Below, piece after piece: positions 18,962 to 27,516 of a DNA stretch of 64,000 bases. The position numbers and the translations under genes are program-made. Under the pieces are notes generated by a model. That model saw nothing but the letters and a program-made list of their open reading frames with translations. It made no database searches and was not told the DNA's origin. Source of the DNA: DASWJZ01 sp963792885 (lineage in GTDB: Bacteria > Pseudomonadota > Alphaproteobacteria > Rhizobiales > Afifellaceae). Within the stretch, counting starts at the first letter, position 1. Each line of letters opens with the position of its first letter. The DNA is taken from positions 1 through 64,000 of the forward strand of contig CAWBXX010000007.1 of NCBI GenBank assembly GCA_963792885.1. Reading direction: 5' to 3'.

Positions 18962-19436
18962 TCACATCGCGTGATCGTTCTCGTCGTGCATGATGTCGAA
19001 CGAGAGGAGCGTCACCGGCGTGTTGCCGAGATTCTTCCACCAGTGCGACACGTCGTGCGAACTCGACAGCGACTTCACCGGCCTTGTGGACGATCGGCGC
19101 AGCGCAGTTGCTCGCGTATTCGTTGATCTCGCCCTCGATGATGTAGATGAGCGCCGGCCGGTCGCCATGGCTGTGCCATGGCACGATCCCGTCCACATCG
19201 ATCGTGAGCTTGCGGACGCGCATCTTGCGGTCCTTCAGCATCGGCCCCTCGTCGGCGAGCGGAAGCATGGCGAGCACCGTGTCGGTGACGCCGACCGCCG
19301 CTTCGGTCACGGGCTCGCGCGCGTTCGCCATCTTCTTGTCCGCCGGGCATTCGCCGGCGAAGGCCGCTCCCGCGAACACGACGCCGGCAAGCAGTCCGGC
19401 GGCGACGAGCGCGGAGGTCTTCGTTCTTTTCAGCAT
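18962..19436 (-). CDS. Exported cupin-domain protein (frameshifted)
   Basis: About 158 residues across a frame change near 19070. It has a signal peptide (MLKRTKTSALVAAGLLAGVV ending AFA) and a cupin barrel: the first metal motif appears as GIVPWHSHGDRPALIYIIEG, and the second as HDVSHWWKNLGNTPVTLLSF. Two histidines and a distal acid are kept, so metal binding is likely. The start is the Met that opens the signal peptide. Function is unknown. Copy B of the shared 43-bp element stands 75 bases upstream. Confidence 0.75.
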
Positions 19437-19510
19437 GTGCTTGTCTCCTGAAATCGTGCCGCGACGATGCGTCCGGCATGGGAGCAAGCATCGGGAAAGG
19501 GCTGGTCGAA

Positions 19511-19553
19511 CGGAAATACCGAGTGGGAACCGATTTGATAGAACGCCGCTATT
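19511..19553 (-). promoter_or_regulatory. Shared 43-bp upstream element, copy B (cupin unit)
   Basis: On the plus strand: CGGAAATACCG, 15 bases, GATA, 7 bases, GCTATT. Spacing is identical to copies A and C. It ends 75 bases before the cupin start. Confidence 0.6.
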
Positions 19554-19587
19554 CAGGCGAGGGCGGCAGGAGGCTTCCCAGAACTGT

Positions 19588-19687
19588 CGTCATGCCCGGA
19601 CTCGATCCGGGCATCCATTCCGTGACGTTCAGGCCAATCGCAAACCGCGACAGAATGGATTGCCGGGTCAAGCCCGGCAATGACGAC
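19588..19687. repeat. REP-like palindromic element, copy 2
   Basis: Two nested palindromes: GTCATGCCCGG...CCGGGCATCCATTC on one side and GAATGGATTGCCGGG...CCCGGCAATGAC on the other. The whole forms a long hairpin with outer arms GTCGTCAT and ATGACGAC. It fills most of the gap between the patatin stop and the cupin upstream region. Such elements are typically mobile, non-autonomous and able to act as transcript ends. Confidence 0.7.
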
Positions 19688-19787
19688 CGGGGCGGAGGGA
19701 AGAAATCCAGGACACAAAAGAAAGGCCCGAACGTCGCCGTCCGGGCCAGGGTCTACAGGCGGGGGGAGGTTAGCGTGAAACTGCGGC

Positions 19788-20850
19788 TCAGAGATAGCGG
19801 GCGCGGATGTCGACGCTCGACTTCGCGCCGAGCTGGTCGAAGTTCGCGGCGAGCCAGGCTTCCGCCCGCTCGCGGCCGATCTCGTGAAGGTGCATGAGGA
19901 ATTCCCAGTCGGCGTTGAGCTTTGAAGCCGACACCGAGGCCGCGCATGACATCGTCGGCCTCGATCGCGTGCAGGAACATGTGCTTCGCGTCGCCTTCCT
20001 GGAGCTTGCCGTCCTCGATCAGTTTGGTGACGAAGGAGATCGCCCGCATCTCCCGCATCAGCGAGGAGTTGAAGCTGATCTCGTTGACGCGGTTCATGAT
20101 GTCGCGCGCGTTGGTCGGCACGTCCGGCCGCTCAGCCGGATTGATGTGCACGATGACGACGTCGGCGCTGTCGCAGTTGTAGATGAGCGGGAAGATCGCC
20201 GGATTCCCCATGTAGCCGCCGTCCCAGTAATGCTCGCCGCCGATCTCGACCGCCTGGAACATGAAGGGGAGGCAGGTCGAGGCGAGCACCGCGTCGACGC
20301 AGATCTCCGCGCCGGTGAAGACCTTGACCTTGCAGGTCCTGACGTTGGTCGCCGAGAGGAAGAGCTTCACCGCGCAGTCGCGCTGCAGCTTCTCGAAGTC
20401 GACGACTTCTTCGAGCACCGACTTCAGCGGATTGATGTTGAACGGATTGAGCTGATACGGCGAGAACACGCGGCTCAAGATGTCGAAGGCGAGATAGGCC
20501 GGCGAGTTTTCCAGGCCGTGATTGTGGGTCAGCCGGTCCCAGGGCGAGGGCTGCAGCGGCGAGAAGATCGCCGAGCGGGCGATCCGCCGCCAGAAGGTCT
20601 TGAGCGCGCGCTTCGCGCCTTCGCGCCCGCCGACGGAAAGCCCGTAGGAGAGCACGGTGGCGTTCGCCGCACCCGCGCTCGTCGCGCTGATCCCCTCGAA
20701 GCCGATCCGCTCGTCCTCGAGCAGCCGGTCGAGCACGCCCCAGGCGAAAGCGCCGTGCGCGCCGCCACCCTGAAGCGCGAGGTTGATCATCTTCGTCCCC
20801 GCCGCGGCCTTGGTCGCCTTCTTCGGCGCGATCTGCTGATGCATGTTCAT
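19788..20850 (-). CDS. Patatin-like phospholipase (frameshifted near C-terminus)
   Basis: About 353 residues. It has the oxyanion loop LALQGGGAHGAFAWGV, the nucleophile elbow ISATSAGAANA with Ser58, and the catalytic Asp in YWDGGYMGNP. The elbow has Ala where most patatins have Gly (ATSAG rather than GTSAG). Near 19920 the frame changes and the true C-terminus continues as LNADWEFLMHLHEIGRERAE and ends SSVDIRARYL. The family hydrolyses acyl lipids. No signal peptide is seen, so it is cytoplasmic or peripheral. Copy C of the shared element lies 91 bases upstream. Confidence 0.85.
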
Positions 20851-20940
20851 GGGCTCGCTCCCTCAGGCGGGGCGAATGCGCCACGCCCGTTCCTCGGCCT
20901 TCGTGCCGATGACAGGAAGCTCTCAAAAACCGCGCAAGAG

Positions 20941-20983
20941 CGGAAATACCGGGTCGCTGCCGTTTCGATAGGGGAGGGCTATG
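20941..20983 (-). promoter_or_regulatory. Shared 43-bp upstream element, copy C (patatin unit)
   Basis: On the plus strand: CGGAAATACCG, 15 bases, GATA, 7 bases, GCTATG. It ends 91 bases before the patatin start and has the same spacing as copies A and B. Confidence 0.6.
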
Positions 20984-21066
20984 GAGGCGCCGTCAGCGTC
21001 GGAGACGCGAGCGTGTCTCGTCGAAGTGCAATAGGCTGCGCCCGGGGAGCCAAAGGAGGGCATCTC

Positions 21067-21505
21067 ATGAAGATCGACGGTATGTGCCACTGCGGCCACA
21101 TCAGCTACGAGGCCGAGGTCGACCCCGGGACGGTCGTGATCTGCCACTGCACCGACTGCCAGACGCTGTCGGGCTCGGCCTTCCGCACCGTCGTGCCAAC
21201 GAAGGAGGGCACCTTCCGACTGCTTTCGGGCGAGCTCAAAATCTACGAGAAGACCTCTGAGAGCGGAAACATACGTCGAGCAAACGTTCTGTCCGAACTG
21301 CGGAACGCCGATCTACTCGGGGCCGCCGGGCGGGAAGGCGGCGGTCGTGAGCCTCCGCGTTGGCACGATCCGGCAGCGGGAGCAGCTAGTCCCGTCGGAC
21401 CAATATTGGTTCCGCTCGGCACAGTCGTGGCTGAAGGACCTGCCTGCAATCAGAAGAATCGACAAGCAGCCGGTCTTCGACCCGAGCGGCGATTTCCGCC
21501 GCTAG
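21067..21505 (+). CDS. GFA-family zinc protein (DUF636; frameshifted)
   Basis: About 145 residues across a frame change near 21265. It starts MKIDGMCHCGHISYEAEVDP, then VICHCTDCQTLSGSAFRT, and after the break TFCPNCGTPIYSGPPGGKAA. These are the zinc-binding cysteine pairs of the glutathione-dependent formaldehyde-activating (GFA)/CENP-V fold. The end reads WLKDLPAIRRIDKQPVFDPS, also typical. Most members are of unproven function; glutathione-formaldehyde chemistry is known for one subgroup only. It stands alone on the plus strand next to a minus-strand GST. Confidence 0.8.
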
Positions 21506-21535
21506 CCCGCCGCGGGCGGCATGCGCATGGCAGGC

Positions 21536-22139
21536 TCAGCTCGGTTTGGTCTCGGCGAAGCTCGGCACCTTGGCGGCGAAATCGTCCAGCCATGCGACGA
21601 GCTTCGGGTGGCTCTTCCGCCATTCGCCGCCTGCGCGGAGGTCGAGATAGCCGAGTGCGCAGGCGACCGCGATCTGCCCGATGTTCGGCGTGCCGGAAAG
21701 CACAGGCGGCGCGGCTTCGAGCACTGCGAGGCCGCGGTCGACCTTGCCTGTCTGATGCTCCAGCCATCGCGCGCTCCGCATCTGCGGCTCGCGCCAGCGC
21801 TCCTCATAGACGCGGAGCACCGTGGCATCGCAGATGCCATCAGCGAGCGCCTGCAAGGTCAGCACGCGGACGCGCTCCGCGCCCTTCGGAATGATGATGC
21901 CCCCGCCTGCCTCAAGGTCGAAGAACTCTGCGATCACGCGCGAATCGTAGAGCACTGTTCCGTCCTCCAGGACGAGGGCCGGGATCTTGCCGAGTGGGTT
22001 TTGGTGACGGAGCGGGTCGCCGGCATCCGACGTGTCGGCCACCTGCGCGTCGATGCGGTCGGTCAGCCCGCAGACGGCTGGCGGCGATCCTGACTTTCCG
22101 CACGAACGGCGAGGCAGCCGCGCTCCGAAGCGTCCACAT
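21536..22139 (-). CDS. Glutathione S-transferase family protein (frameshifted)
   Basis: About 200 residues when joined across a break near 22080. The N-terminus MWTLRSAAASPFVRKVRIAA is a thioredoxin-like GST fold with the active Ser in SAAASPFVRK. It continues NPLGKIPALVLEDGTVLYDS, which holds the cis-Pro and the glutathione-binding DS pair. The C-terminal helical domain includes GTPNIGQIAVACALGYLDLR. The substrate is unknown. It converges with the GFA gene. Confidence 0.8.
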
Positions 22140-22281
22140 TTCTCGTTTCCCCCGAAGAAGGTATGGTGGCCGGTGCCGGAATACCGCGGCCCGACAGAAA
22201 CCGGCGCGTCTCGATAGTTGAAAAACGCGCGGTGTGGGCGGGGCGGGGGCCGGCGCCCCCGCCGCCATCGTCAATACAGGA

Positions 22282-22713
22282 TCATCGCACCGTGCGGCAG
22301 TCGTCGTCGTGGACGTACCACGGGTCGAGGCCGGGCACGCAGAAATCGATATTGCGGCCGATCCCCGCGAAACCGACCCCGTGCTCGACCACGTAGAACA
22401 CCGGGTAGGCGGTCCCGTTGCTCATGATCGAATCCGCCTCGCAATAGTCGCGCTTGATGAGACCTGGCTCGAAGTAACGGTGACCGCTCGGCCGCGGATT
22501 GCCGATCGTCGCCATGACGAAGCCGCGGTGCCACGTGTTCCGCTCCGCCCAGGCGAAGCGGCCCTTGATGTGGTTGAGAATGCCCAAATCTCCGCACGCC
22601 GCGTCCATCGTGACCACCGCGGGAGGCGGCGTCACGATCATGACGTCCGCCGCCTGGGCTGACCCGACGCCAAGGAGAAGCGCAAGCGCCGCCGATAAAC
22701 CTTTTGCTGACAT
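22282..22713 (-). CDS. Exported conserved hypothetical protein
   Basis: A protein of 143 residues. The start at MSAKGLSAALALLLGVGSAQ gives a signal peptide cut after AQA. The mature part has four cysteines (ACGDLG, RDYCEAD, DFCVPG, DDDCRT) likely to form disulfides in the periplasm. It contains WHRGFVMATIGNPRPSGHRY. I do not recognise a named domain; similar small proteins seem common in alphaproteobacteria. Function unknown. Confidence 0.65.
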   Translation of the reverse strand: MSAKGLSAALALLLGVGSAQAADVMIVTPPPAVVTMDAACGDLGILNHIKGRFAWAERNTWHRGFVMATIGNPRPSGHRYFEPGLIKRDYCEADSIMSNGTAYPVFYVVEHGVGFAGIGRNIDFCVPGLDPWYVHDDDCRTVR

Positions 22714-22959
22714 ACTCCCCCTCCTAGCCGATTCGCCGCCGAGCCGCACTGCGCATCCGCGCTTTCCCGCGACCCTTGCCAAACTCTATCCCGCCTGAGA
22801 CGATCACGGAAGCCGGCTCCGGAAGTGGGGCGGAATTCGTGGCGGACCTTGTCGTCGCAGGCTCTCTCCGGGCCGGGCGGGAAGGCTGGAATTGGCGTTC
22901 TGCTTCCCCCAAGGGCCGCTATCGGGGCTTCAGAGACCCCGGCGAGGCAGGGAGAAGAC

Positions 22960-25011
22960 ATGAGCGACAATGGACGCAAGACCGGTCCCAGATGTTTTGC
23001 GATCGTGGGACCGTTCGCGAGCGGCAAGACCACCTTGCTAGAGGCAATCCTCGGCCGCAGCGGCGCCGTCGACAAGCCGGGCAACGTGGCGAACGGGAAC
23101 ACGGTCGGCGATTCCTCGCCCGAGGCGCGCGCCCACTCGATGAGCGTAGAGCTGAACGTCGCGGAAACGACGTTCATGGACGAGACCTTCACCTTTCTCG
23201 ATTGCCCCGGCTCGGTGGAGTTCAACTACGAGAGCGAGCCGCTCGTCGCCGGGATCGATGCGGCAATCGTCGTCGCCGAGCCCGACGAAAAGAAGATCCC
23301 GGCGCTGCAGGTGGTGCTCCGCCACCTCGAAGAACGCGGCATCCCCCATTTCCTCTTCTTGAACAAGATCGACAAGGCCTCGATGGGCGTGCGCGACGCA
23401 CTGGCGCTGCTGCAGCCCGCTTCCGAGACGCCGCTGGTGCTTCGCCAGATTCCGATCTGGAAGAACGAGATCGCCACCGGCTTCATCGACCTCGCGCTCG
23501 ACCGCGCCTTCGTTTATCGCGAGCACGCGGAAAGCCAGGTGATCGAGCTCGACCCGAACGAAGAGTCGCGCCGCGATGAGGCCCGCTTCTCCATGCTGGA
23601 GCGCCTCGCCGATCATGACGACGCGCTAATGGAGCAGCTCCTGGAAGACATCCAGCCGCCGCGCGACAAGGTGTTCTCCGACCTCTCAGAGGAGCTCCGT
23701 GCCGGGCAGATCGTGCCGGTGTTGATCGGCTCCGCGCTGAACGGCAACGGCATCCTGCGGCTGCTTAAGGCGCTTCGCCACGAATCTCCGAACGTCGACG
23801 ACACGAAGAAGCGCCTCGGCATCGCCGACGCCTCGAAAACACTGCTGCAGGTCTTGAAGACCATCCACACGAGCCACGCCGGCAAGCTGTCGGTCGTGCG
23901 CGTGCTCGCCGGAAAGGTCGACGACGCGATGGAGCTTCTGACGGCGCGCGGCGAAGTGGGGAAGGTTTCCGGCATCTACCGACTCGTCGGGCAGAAATCG
24001 ACGAAGCGCGGCGCTGTCGATGCAGGCGAGACCGTAGCGCTCGGAAAGGTCGACCCGGCGCAAACCGGCGACACGCTGGGGCCGAAGGGCAGCGACGTGA
24101 AGCAGATTCCGATTCCGCCCGCGCCGCAGGCGGTGCTGCGGCAGGTGGTCAATCCGGCCGAGCGCAAGGACGAAGTCAAGCTCTCCGCCGCGTTGCAGCG
24201 CATGGTGGAGGAGGATCCGTCGCTCAGCGTCGACCATCGCCAGGATACAGGCGAGACGCTGCTTGGCGGGCAGGGCGAGATGCATCTCCGCGTCGCCGTC
24301 GAGCGGCTGACGAGCCGTTTCGGCCTGCGGCTTGAGACGCGCCGCGCGCTCGTTCCCTATCGCGAGACGATCCGCGCCACGGTGACGAAGCGCGGTCGCC
24401 ACAAGAAGCAGTCAGGCGGACATGGGCAGTTCGGCGACGTGGTTCTGGAGGTAAAGCCGCTGCCGCGCGGGACGGGCTTCGTGTTCGACGACACGATTAC
24501 CGGCGGCGTCGTGCCCAAGAACTACATACCGGCGGTCGAGCAGGGCGTGCGCGAGGCACTGAAGAACGGGCCGCTCGGCGGCTTCCAGGTGGTCGATGTC
24601 GGCGTGACGCTGACCGACGGCTCCTATCACGACGTCGATTCGTCCGACCAGGCCTTCAAGATGGCGGGCATCCTCGGCATGCGCGAGGCGCTGCCGGAGG
24701 CGCGCCCGGTACTGCTTGAACCGGTCCTGAGCGTGAAGATCGCGGTCCCGAACGACAACACCGCGCGCGTCAACGCCATCGTCTCCGGCCGCCGCGGTCA
24801 GCTCATGGGCTTCGACGCACGGCCCGGCTGGAACGGCTGGGACGTGGTCGAAGCGCTGATCCCGGAGGCGGAGATCGCCGACCTGATCATCGAGCTTCGC
24901 TCCGCGACCGCCGGCGTCGGCACCTTCACGGCGGAGTTCAACAAGATGGCGGAGGTCACCGGGCGGCTCTCCGACGACATCCTGGCGCACGCCAAGCCGC
25001 AGGCGGCGTAG
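22960..25011 (+). CDS. Elongation factor G-like GTPase
   Basis: A protein of 683 residues. The start at MSDNGRKTGP follows a GGAGAAG ribosome site. The GTPase domain has G1 GPFASGKTTL, G3 DCPGS and G4 NKID. The switch region reads RAHSMSV where true EF-G has RGITI. Domains II, III (LGGQGEMHLRVAVERL), IV (SGGHGQFGDVVLEVKP) and V (PVLLEPVLSVKIAVPNDNTA, GRRGQLMG) follow. This is the EF-G-like paralogue seen in many alphaproteobacteria, not the fusA of the ribosomal-protein operon. Its role, possibly in stress or ribosome recycling, is not known. Confidence 0.9.
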   Translation: MSDNGRKTGPRCFAIVGPFASGKTTLLEAILGRSGAVDKPGNVANGNTVGDSSPEARAHSMSVELNVAETTFMDETFTFLDCPGSVEFNYESEPLVAGIDAAIVVAEPDEKKIPALQVVLRHLEERGIPHFLFLNKIDKASMGVRDALALLQPASETPLVLRQIPIWKNEIATGFIDLALDRAFVYREHAESQVIELDPNEESRRDEARFSMLERLADHDDALMEQLLEDIQPPRDKVFSDLSEELRAGQIVPVLIGSALNGNGILRLLKALRHESPNVDDTKKRLGIADASKTLLQVLKTIHTSHAGKLSVVRVLAGKVDDAMELLTARGEVGKVSGIYRLVGQKSTKRGAVDAGETVALGKVDPAQTGDTLGPKGSDVKQIPIPPAPQAVLRQVVNPAERKDEVKLSAALQRMVEEDPSLSVDHRQDTGETLLGGQGEMHLRVAVERLTSRFGLRLETRRALVPYRETIRATVTKRGRHKKQSGGHGQFGDVVLEVKPLPRGTGFVFDDTITGGVVPKNYIPAVEQGVREALKNGPLGGFQVVDVGVTLTDGSYHDVDSSDQAFKMAGILGMREALPEARPVLLEPVLSVKIAVPNDNTARVNAIVSGRRGQLMGFDARPGWNGWDVVEALIPEAEIADLIIELRSATAGVGTFTAEFNKMAEVTGRLSDDILAHAKPQAA

Positions 25012-25033
25012 CCGGCAGTCACCGTCGTCCGTT

Positions 25034-25052
25034 ACGCGGCCTCACGCCGCGT
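25034..25052. terminator. Hairpin between convergent EF-G-like and ClpP genes
   Basis: Arms ACGCGGC and GCCGCGT with a five-base loop sit at the meeting point of the two genes, partly inside the last codons of clpP. There is no long T-run, so termination is a guess. Confidence 0.35.
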
Positions 25053-25653
25053 CAGGAAGCTCGCGCCGCTCGCAGATCCGGTCGATGAGGCCCCAGGCTT
25101 TCGCCTCCTCGGCCGTCATGAAATGGTCGCGGTCGAGCGTGCGCTCGACCTCGTCATACGTGCGGCCGCAATGCTTCACGTAAAGCTCGTGGATGCGCTG
25201 TTTGGTTCTGACGATGTCCTCCGCGTGGCGGGCGACGTCGGAAGCCTGACCCTGGAATCCGCCCGAAGGCTGGTGCACGACGATGCGCGCATTGGGGAGC
25301 GCGCAGCGTTGTCCCTCCGCGCCCGCCATCAGGAGAAGCGAGCCCATCGATGCGGCGAAGCCCATGCAAAGCGTCGAGACGGGGCTCTGGATGAATTGCA
25401 TCGTGTCGTAGATCGCAAGCCCGGCGGTCACCGAGCCGCCTGGCGAATTGATGTACATGGCGATGTCCTTCTTGGGGCTTTCCGCCTCCAGGAAGAGGAG
25501 CTGTGCGCATACGAGCGCCGACATGCCGTCCTCGACCGGTCCGTTCACGAAGATGATCCGCTCCTTGAGGAGGCGGGAGAAGATGTCGTAAGCGCGCTCG
25601 CCGCGGTTCGATTGCTCAATGACCATCGGAACGAAGTTCATCAGGCTGCTCAT
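25042..25653 (-). CDS. clpP: ATP-dependent Clp protease proteolytic subunit
   Basis: A protein of 203 residues, normal for ClpP. The catalytic triad is Ser102 (GFAASMGS), His127 (VVHQPSGG) and Asp176 (TLDRDHFM). It also has MYINSPGGSVTAGLAIYDTM. It forms the barrel protease that works with ClpX or ClpA. It stands 11 bases after the SRPBCC gene rather than next to clpX, so it is probably an accessory clpP copy rather than the main one. Confidence 0.9.
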   Translation of the reverse strand: MSSLMNFVPMVIEQSNRGERAYDIFSRLLKERIIFVNGPVEDGMSALVCAQLLFLEAESPKKDIAMYINSPGGSVTAGLAIYDTMQFIQSPVSTLCMGFAASMGSLLLMAGAEGQRCALPNARIVVHQPSGGFQGQASDVARHAEDIVRTKQRIHELYVKHCGRTYDEVERTLDRDHFMTAEEAKAWGLIDRICERRELPDAA

Positions 25654-25664
25654 GGCTCGTCTCC

Positions 25665-26156
25665 TCAGGCTGCCAGCCGCATCGTGATGTCGTTGCTCCG
25701 CCCCGACGGATGCCGGTAGAGCGTGCCGCGTCTCGCGCCGGCAGCAGAGCGGCGCGCGAAAGTCCGCTGCACGACGGGCGCGGAGAGGGTCGCTGCGAAG
25801 CTGTCGTGCACGATTCGAAGATGCGTGCCGCCCGCATCCGATTCCGAGAGCTCGAACGTCACGATGCTGTCCAGGTCGGGCAGGCCACCTTCGCGGTCGA
25901 GACTCCGCCACCGGCACCGGAGCAGGCGGTGAGGCTCCTCGGTCAGCGTCTCAAGCTCGACGGTGTGACCTTCCTTGCCGAAGTCTAGCTGGAGACGGCC
26001 CTCGTCATCCGCCGGCCGGATCGCGTCGGGCTCGAGCCACGCTGCAAGCAGCTCCGGCTCGGTCAACGCGCGCCATACCTTTTCGGGAGCTTCGTCGAGA
26101 TCGCACTCGACGACGATCGGTTCGGGGGCATCAGCGCGCTTGCTGTCGTGCGTCAT
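25665..26156 (-). CDS. SRPBCC (AHSA1-like) domain protein
   Basis: A protein of 163 residues. It has IVVECDLDEAPEKVWRALTE, LAAWLEPDAIRPADDEGRLQ and RLLRCRWRSLDREGG, matching the START/AHSA1 (activator of Hsp90-like) fold that binds hydrophobic ligands. Its ATG overlaps the ArsR stop (ATGA), so the two are translationally coupled. ArsR-SRPBCC pairs of this kind are common. The last 30 residues (RRGTLYRHPSGRSNDITMRL) look less typical and may hide a frame error. Ligand unknown. Confidence 0.8.
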   Translation of the reverse strand: MTHDSKRADAPEPIVVECDLDEAPEKVWRALTEPELLAAWLEPDAIRPADDEGRLQLDFGKEGHTVELETLTEEPHRLLRCRWRSLDREGGLPDLDSIVTFELSESDAGGTHLRIVHDSFAATLSAPVVQRTFARRSAAGARRGTLYRHPSGRSNDITMRLAA

Positions 26157-26464
26157 TGATCCATTTCCTTCAGCACGTCTTTCAGCTTCTCGATCCGCTG
26201 CGGCCAGAACGCCCGGTAGCGGTCGATCCAGTCGAAGAGCGGCGCGAGCCCCGCCGGGTCGCCGCGATAATATGCGTGCCGCCCTTCGCGTCGCTCGCGA
26301 ACCAGCCCGACGCCGCGGAGCGCCGCCAGATGCTGCGAGATCGCGGGCTGTGAGATCGGGAAACCGGCCTTCAGCTCCGATACGCTCATCTCGCGCGTGA
26401 CGAGGCGCTCGAACACCGCGCGCCGCGTCGGGTCGGCGAGCGCCCGGAAGACCTCTTTCTCCAT
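26153..26464 (-). CDS. ArsR-family winged-helix repressor
   Basis: A protein of 103 residues: MEKEVFRALADPTRRAVFER then the recognition helix region ISQPAISQHLAALRGVGLVR and the wing RERREGRHAYYRG. The C-terminus LFDWIDRYRAFWPQRIEKLK is the usual partner-associated tail of this subgroup. The metal-binding cysteines of classical ArsR are missing, so it is of the SdpR-like, metal-independent type. It likely represses its own operon through the site just upstream. Confidence 0.85.
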   Translation of the reverse strand: MEKEVFRALADPTRRAVFERLVTREMSVSELKAGFPISQPAISQHLAALRGVGLVRERREGRHAYYRGDPAGLAPLFDWIDRYRAFWPQRIEKLKDVLKEMDQ

Positions 26465-26473
26465 GGCGATAAT

Positions 26474-26495
26474 GTATAAGCGATGACTTATGCGT
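26474..26495 (-). promoter_or_regulatory. Candidate ArsR operator
   Basis: An inverted repeat ATAAG, six bases, CTTAT stands about ten bases before the ArsR start. ATAAG/CTTAT half-sites of this type are usual for SdpR-like ArsR repressors. Assignment to this regulator rests on position. Confidence 0.45.
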
Positions 26496-26679
26496 TTGGC
26501 AAGCGGCGGATTGCGGCCGTCGGCTCTGCCAGCGCGGCCATCTCATCGGCGTAGCTTCTCTTCGGAGCGGGGTAGGGGTGCACATTTGCTAGCGCCGAAT
26601 TGATGCTTCGCGAGCATCGAAACCAAAAACCCCGCCTATCTAAGCGCCGTATAGTGTGCGAGCAGGGAAGACGCTTCGC

Positions 26680-27516
26680 ATGGCCGACATAGAGCAAAAA
26701 CAGCGCACTTATTTCTATCGGCACAGCCTTGTCGTGCGCATCACCCACTGGGTGAACGTACTGTGCATGACGCTGCTGCTGATGAGCGGCCTGCAGATAT
26801 TCAATGCCCACCCGGCGCTCTATGTCGGCAATATCTCGACCTTCGACGATCCCGTCCTGTCGATGGGCGCCGTCCGCCAGGCGGATGGAACGCCGATCGG
26901 CGTGACGCAGATATTCGGAAAGCAGTTCGACACGACCGGGGTCCTCGGATACTCCAAGGTTTCCGACAGTCGCTGGGCAGTGCGCGGCTTTCCGTCCTGG
27001 GCGACGATCCCCGGCTACCAGGACCTGGCGACCGGGCGCCGCTGGCACTTCTTTTTCGCCTGGCTCTTCGTCATCAACGGGCTCGTCTATCTCGGCTACA
27101 CGATCGCGAGCGGCCACTTGCGCCAGCTCGTGCCGACCGGCGCGCAGCTTCGCTACATCGGCTCGTCGATCCGCGAGCACCTGCTGCTGCGCTTTCCCAA
27201 AGGCGAGGAGGCGAAGTCCTACAACGTGCTTCAAAAGCTCGCCTATTTTGGCGTGATCTTCGTTCTCGTGCCGATCTTGATCCTCGCCGGGCTCACCATG
27301 TCGCCGGGCGTGGACGCAGCCTTCCCGTGGCTGCTCGATATCTTCGGCGGGCGGCAGACGGCGCGGACGATCCATTTCATCTGCGCGACGCTGATCCTCC
27401 TCTTCGTGCTCGTGCACGTCATCATGGTTCTCATTTCGGGCGTCTGGAACAACATCCGCTCGATGATCACTGGCAGATATCGGATCGAAGCGGAGCAGCC
27501 GCATGCCGCGGAATAG
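26680..27516 (+). CDS. Membrane b-type cytochrome (cytochrome b561-like)
   Basis: A protein of 278 residues. Four membrane helices carry histidines placed for two haems: RHSLVVRITHWVNVLCMTLL, WHFFFAWLFVINGLVYLGYT, FGVIFVLVPILILAGLTMSP and IHFICATLILLFVLVHVIMV. This is the di-haem cytochrome of the Ni,Fe-hydrogenase/formate-dehydrogenase type. The start MADIEQKQRT is chosen over an upstream Met. Its end overlaps the next gene by 14 bases, so the pair is an operon in which this protein links the exported enzyme to the quinone pool. Confidence 0.9.
   Translation: MADIEQKQRTYFYRHSLVVRITHWVNVLCMTLLLMSGLQIFNAHPALYVGNISTFDDPVLSMGAVRQADGTPIGVTQIFGKQFDTTGVLGYSKVSDSRWAVRGFPSWATIPGYQDLATGRRWHFFFAWLFVINGLVYLGYTIASGHLRQLVPTGAQLRYIGSSIREHLLLRFPKGEEAKSYNVLQKLAYFGVIFVLVPILILAGLTMSPGVDAAFPWLLDIFGGRQTARTIHFICATLILLFVLVHVIMVLISGVWNNIRSMITGRYRIEAEQPHAAE

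Noticed and set aside
17665..18993. 442-residue plus-strand open frame
   Set aside because: Arg/Glu/Ala-rich antisense of the MFS gene without any fold or ribosome site.
19894..21894. 666-residue plus-strand open frame across patatin and GFA
   Set aside because: It is mostly antisense to patatin, and only its end matches the first part of the GFA gene, which has its own start.
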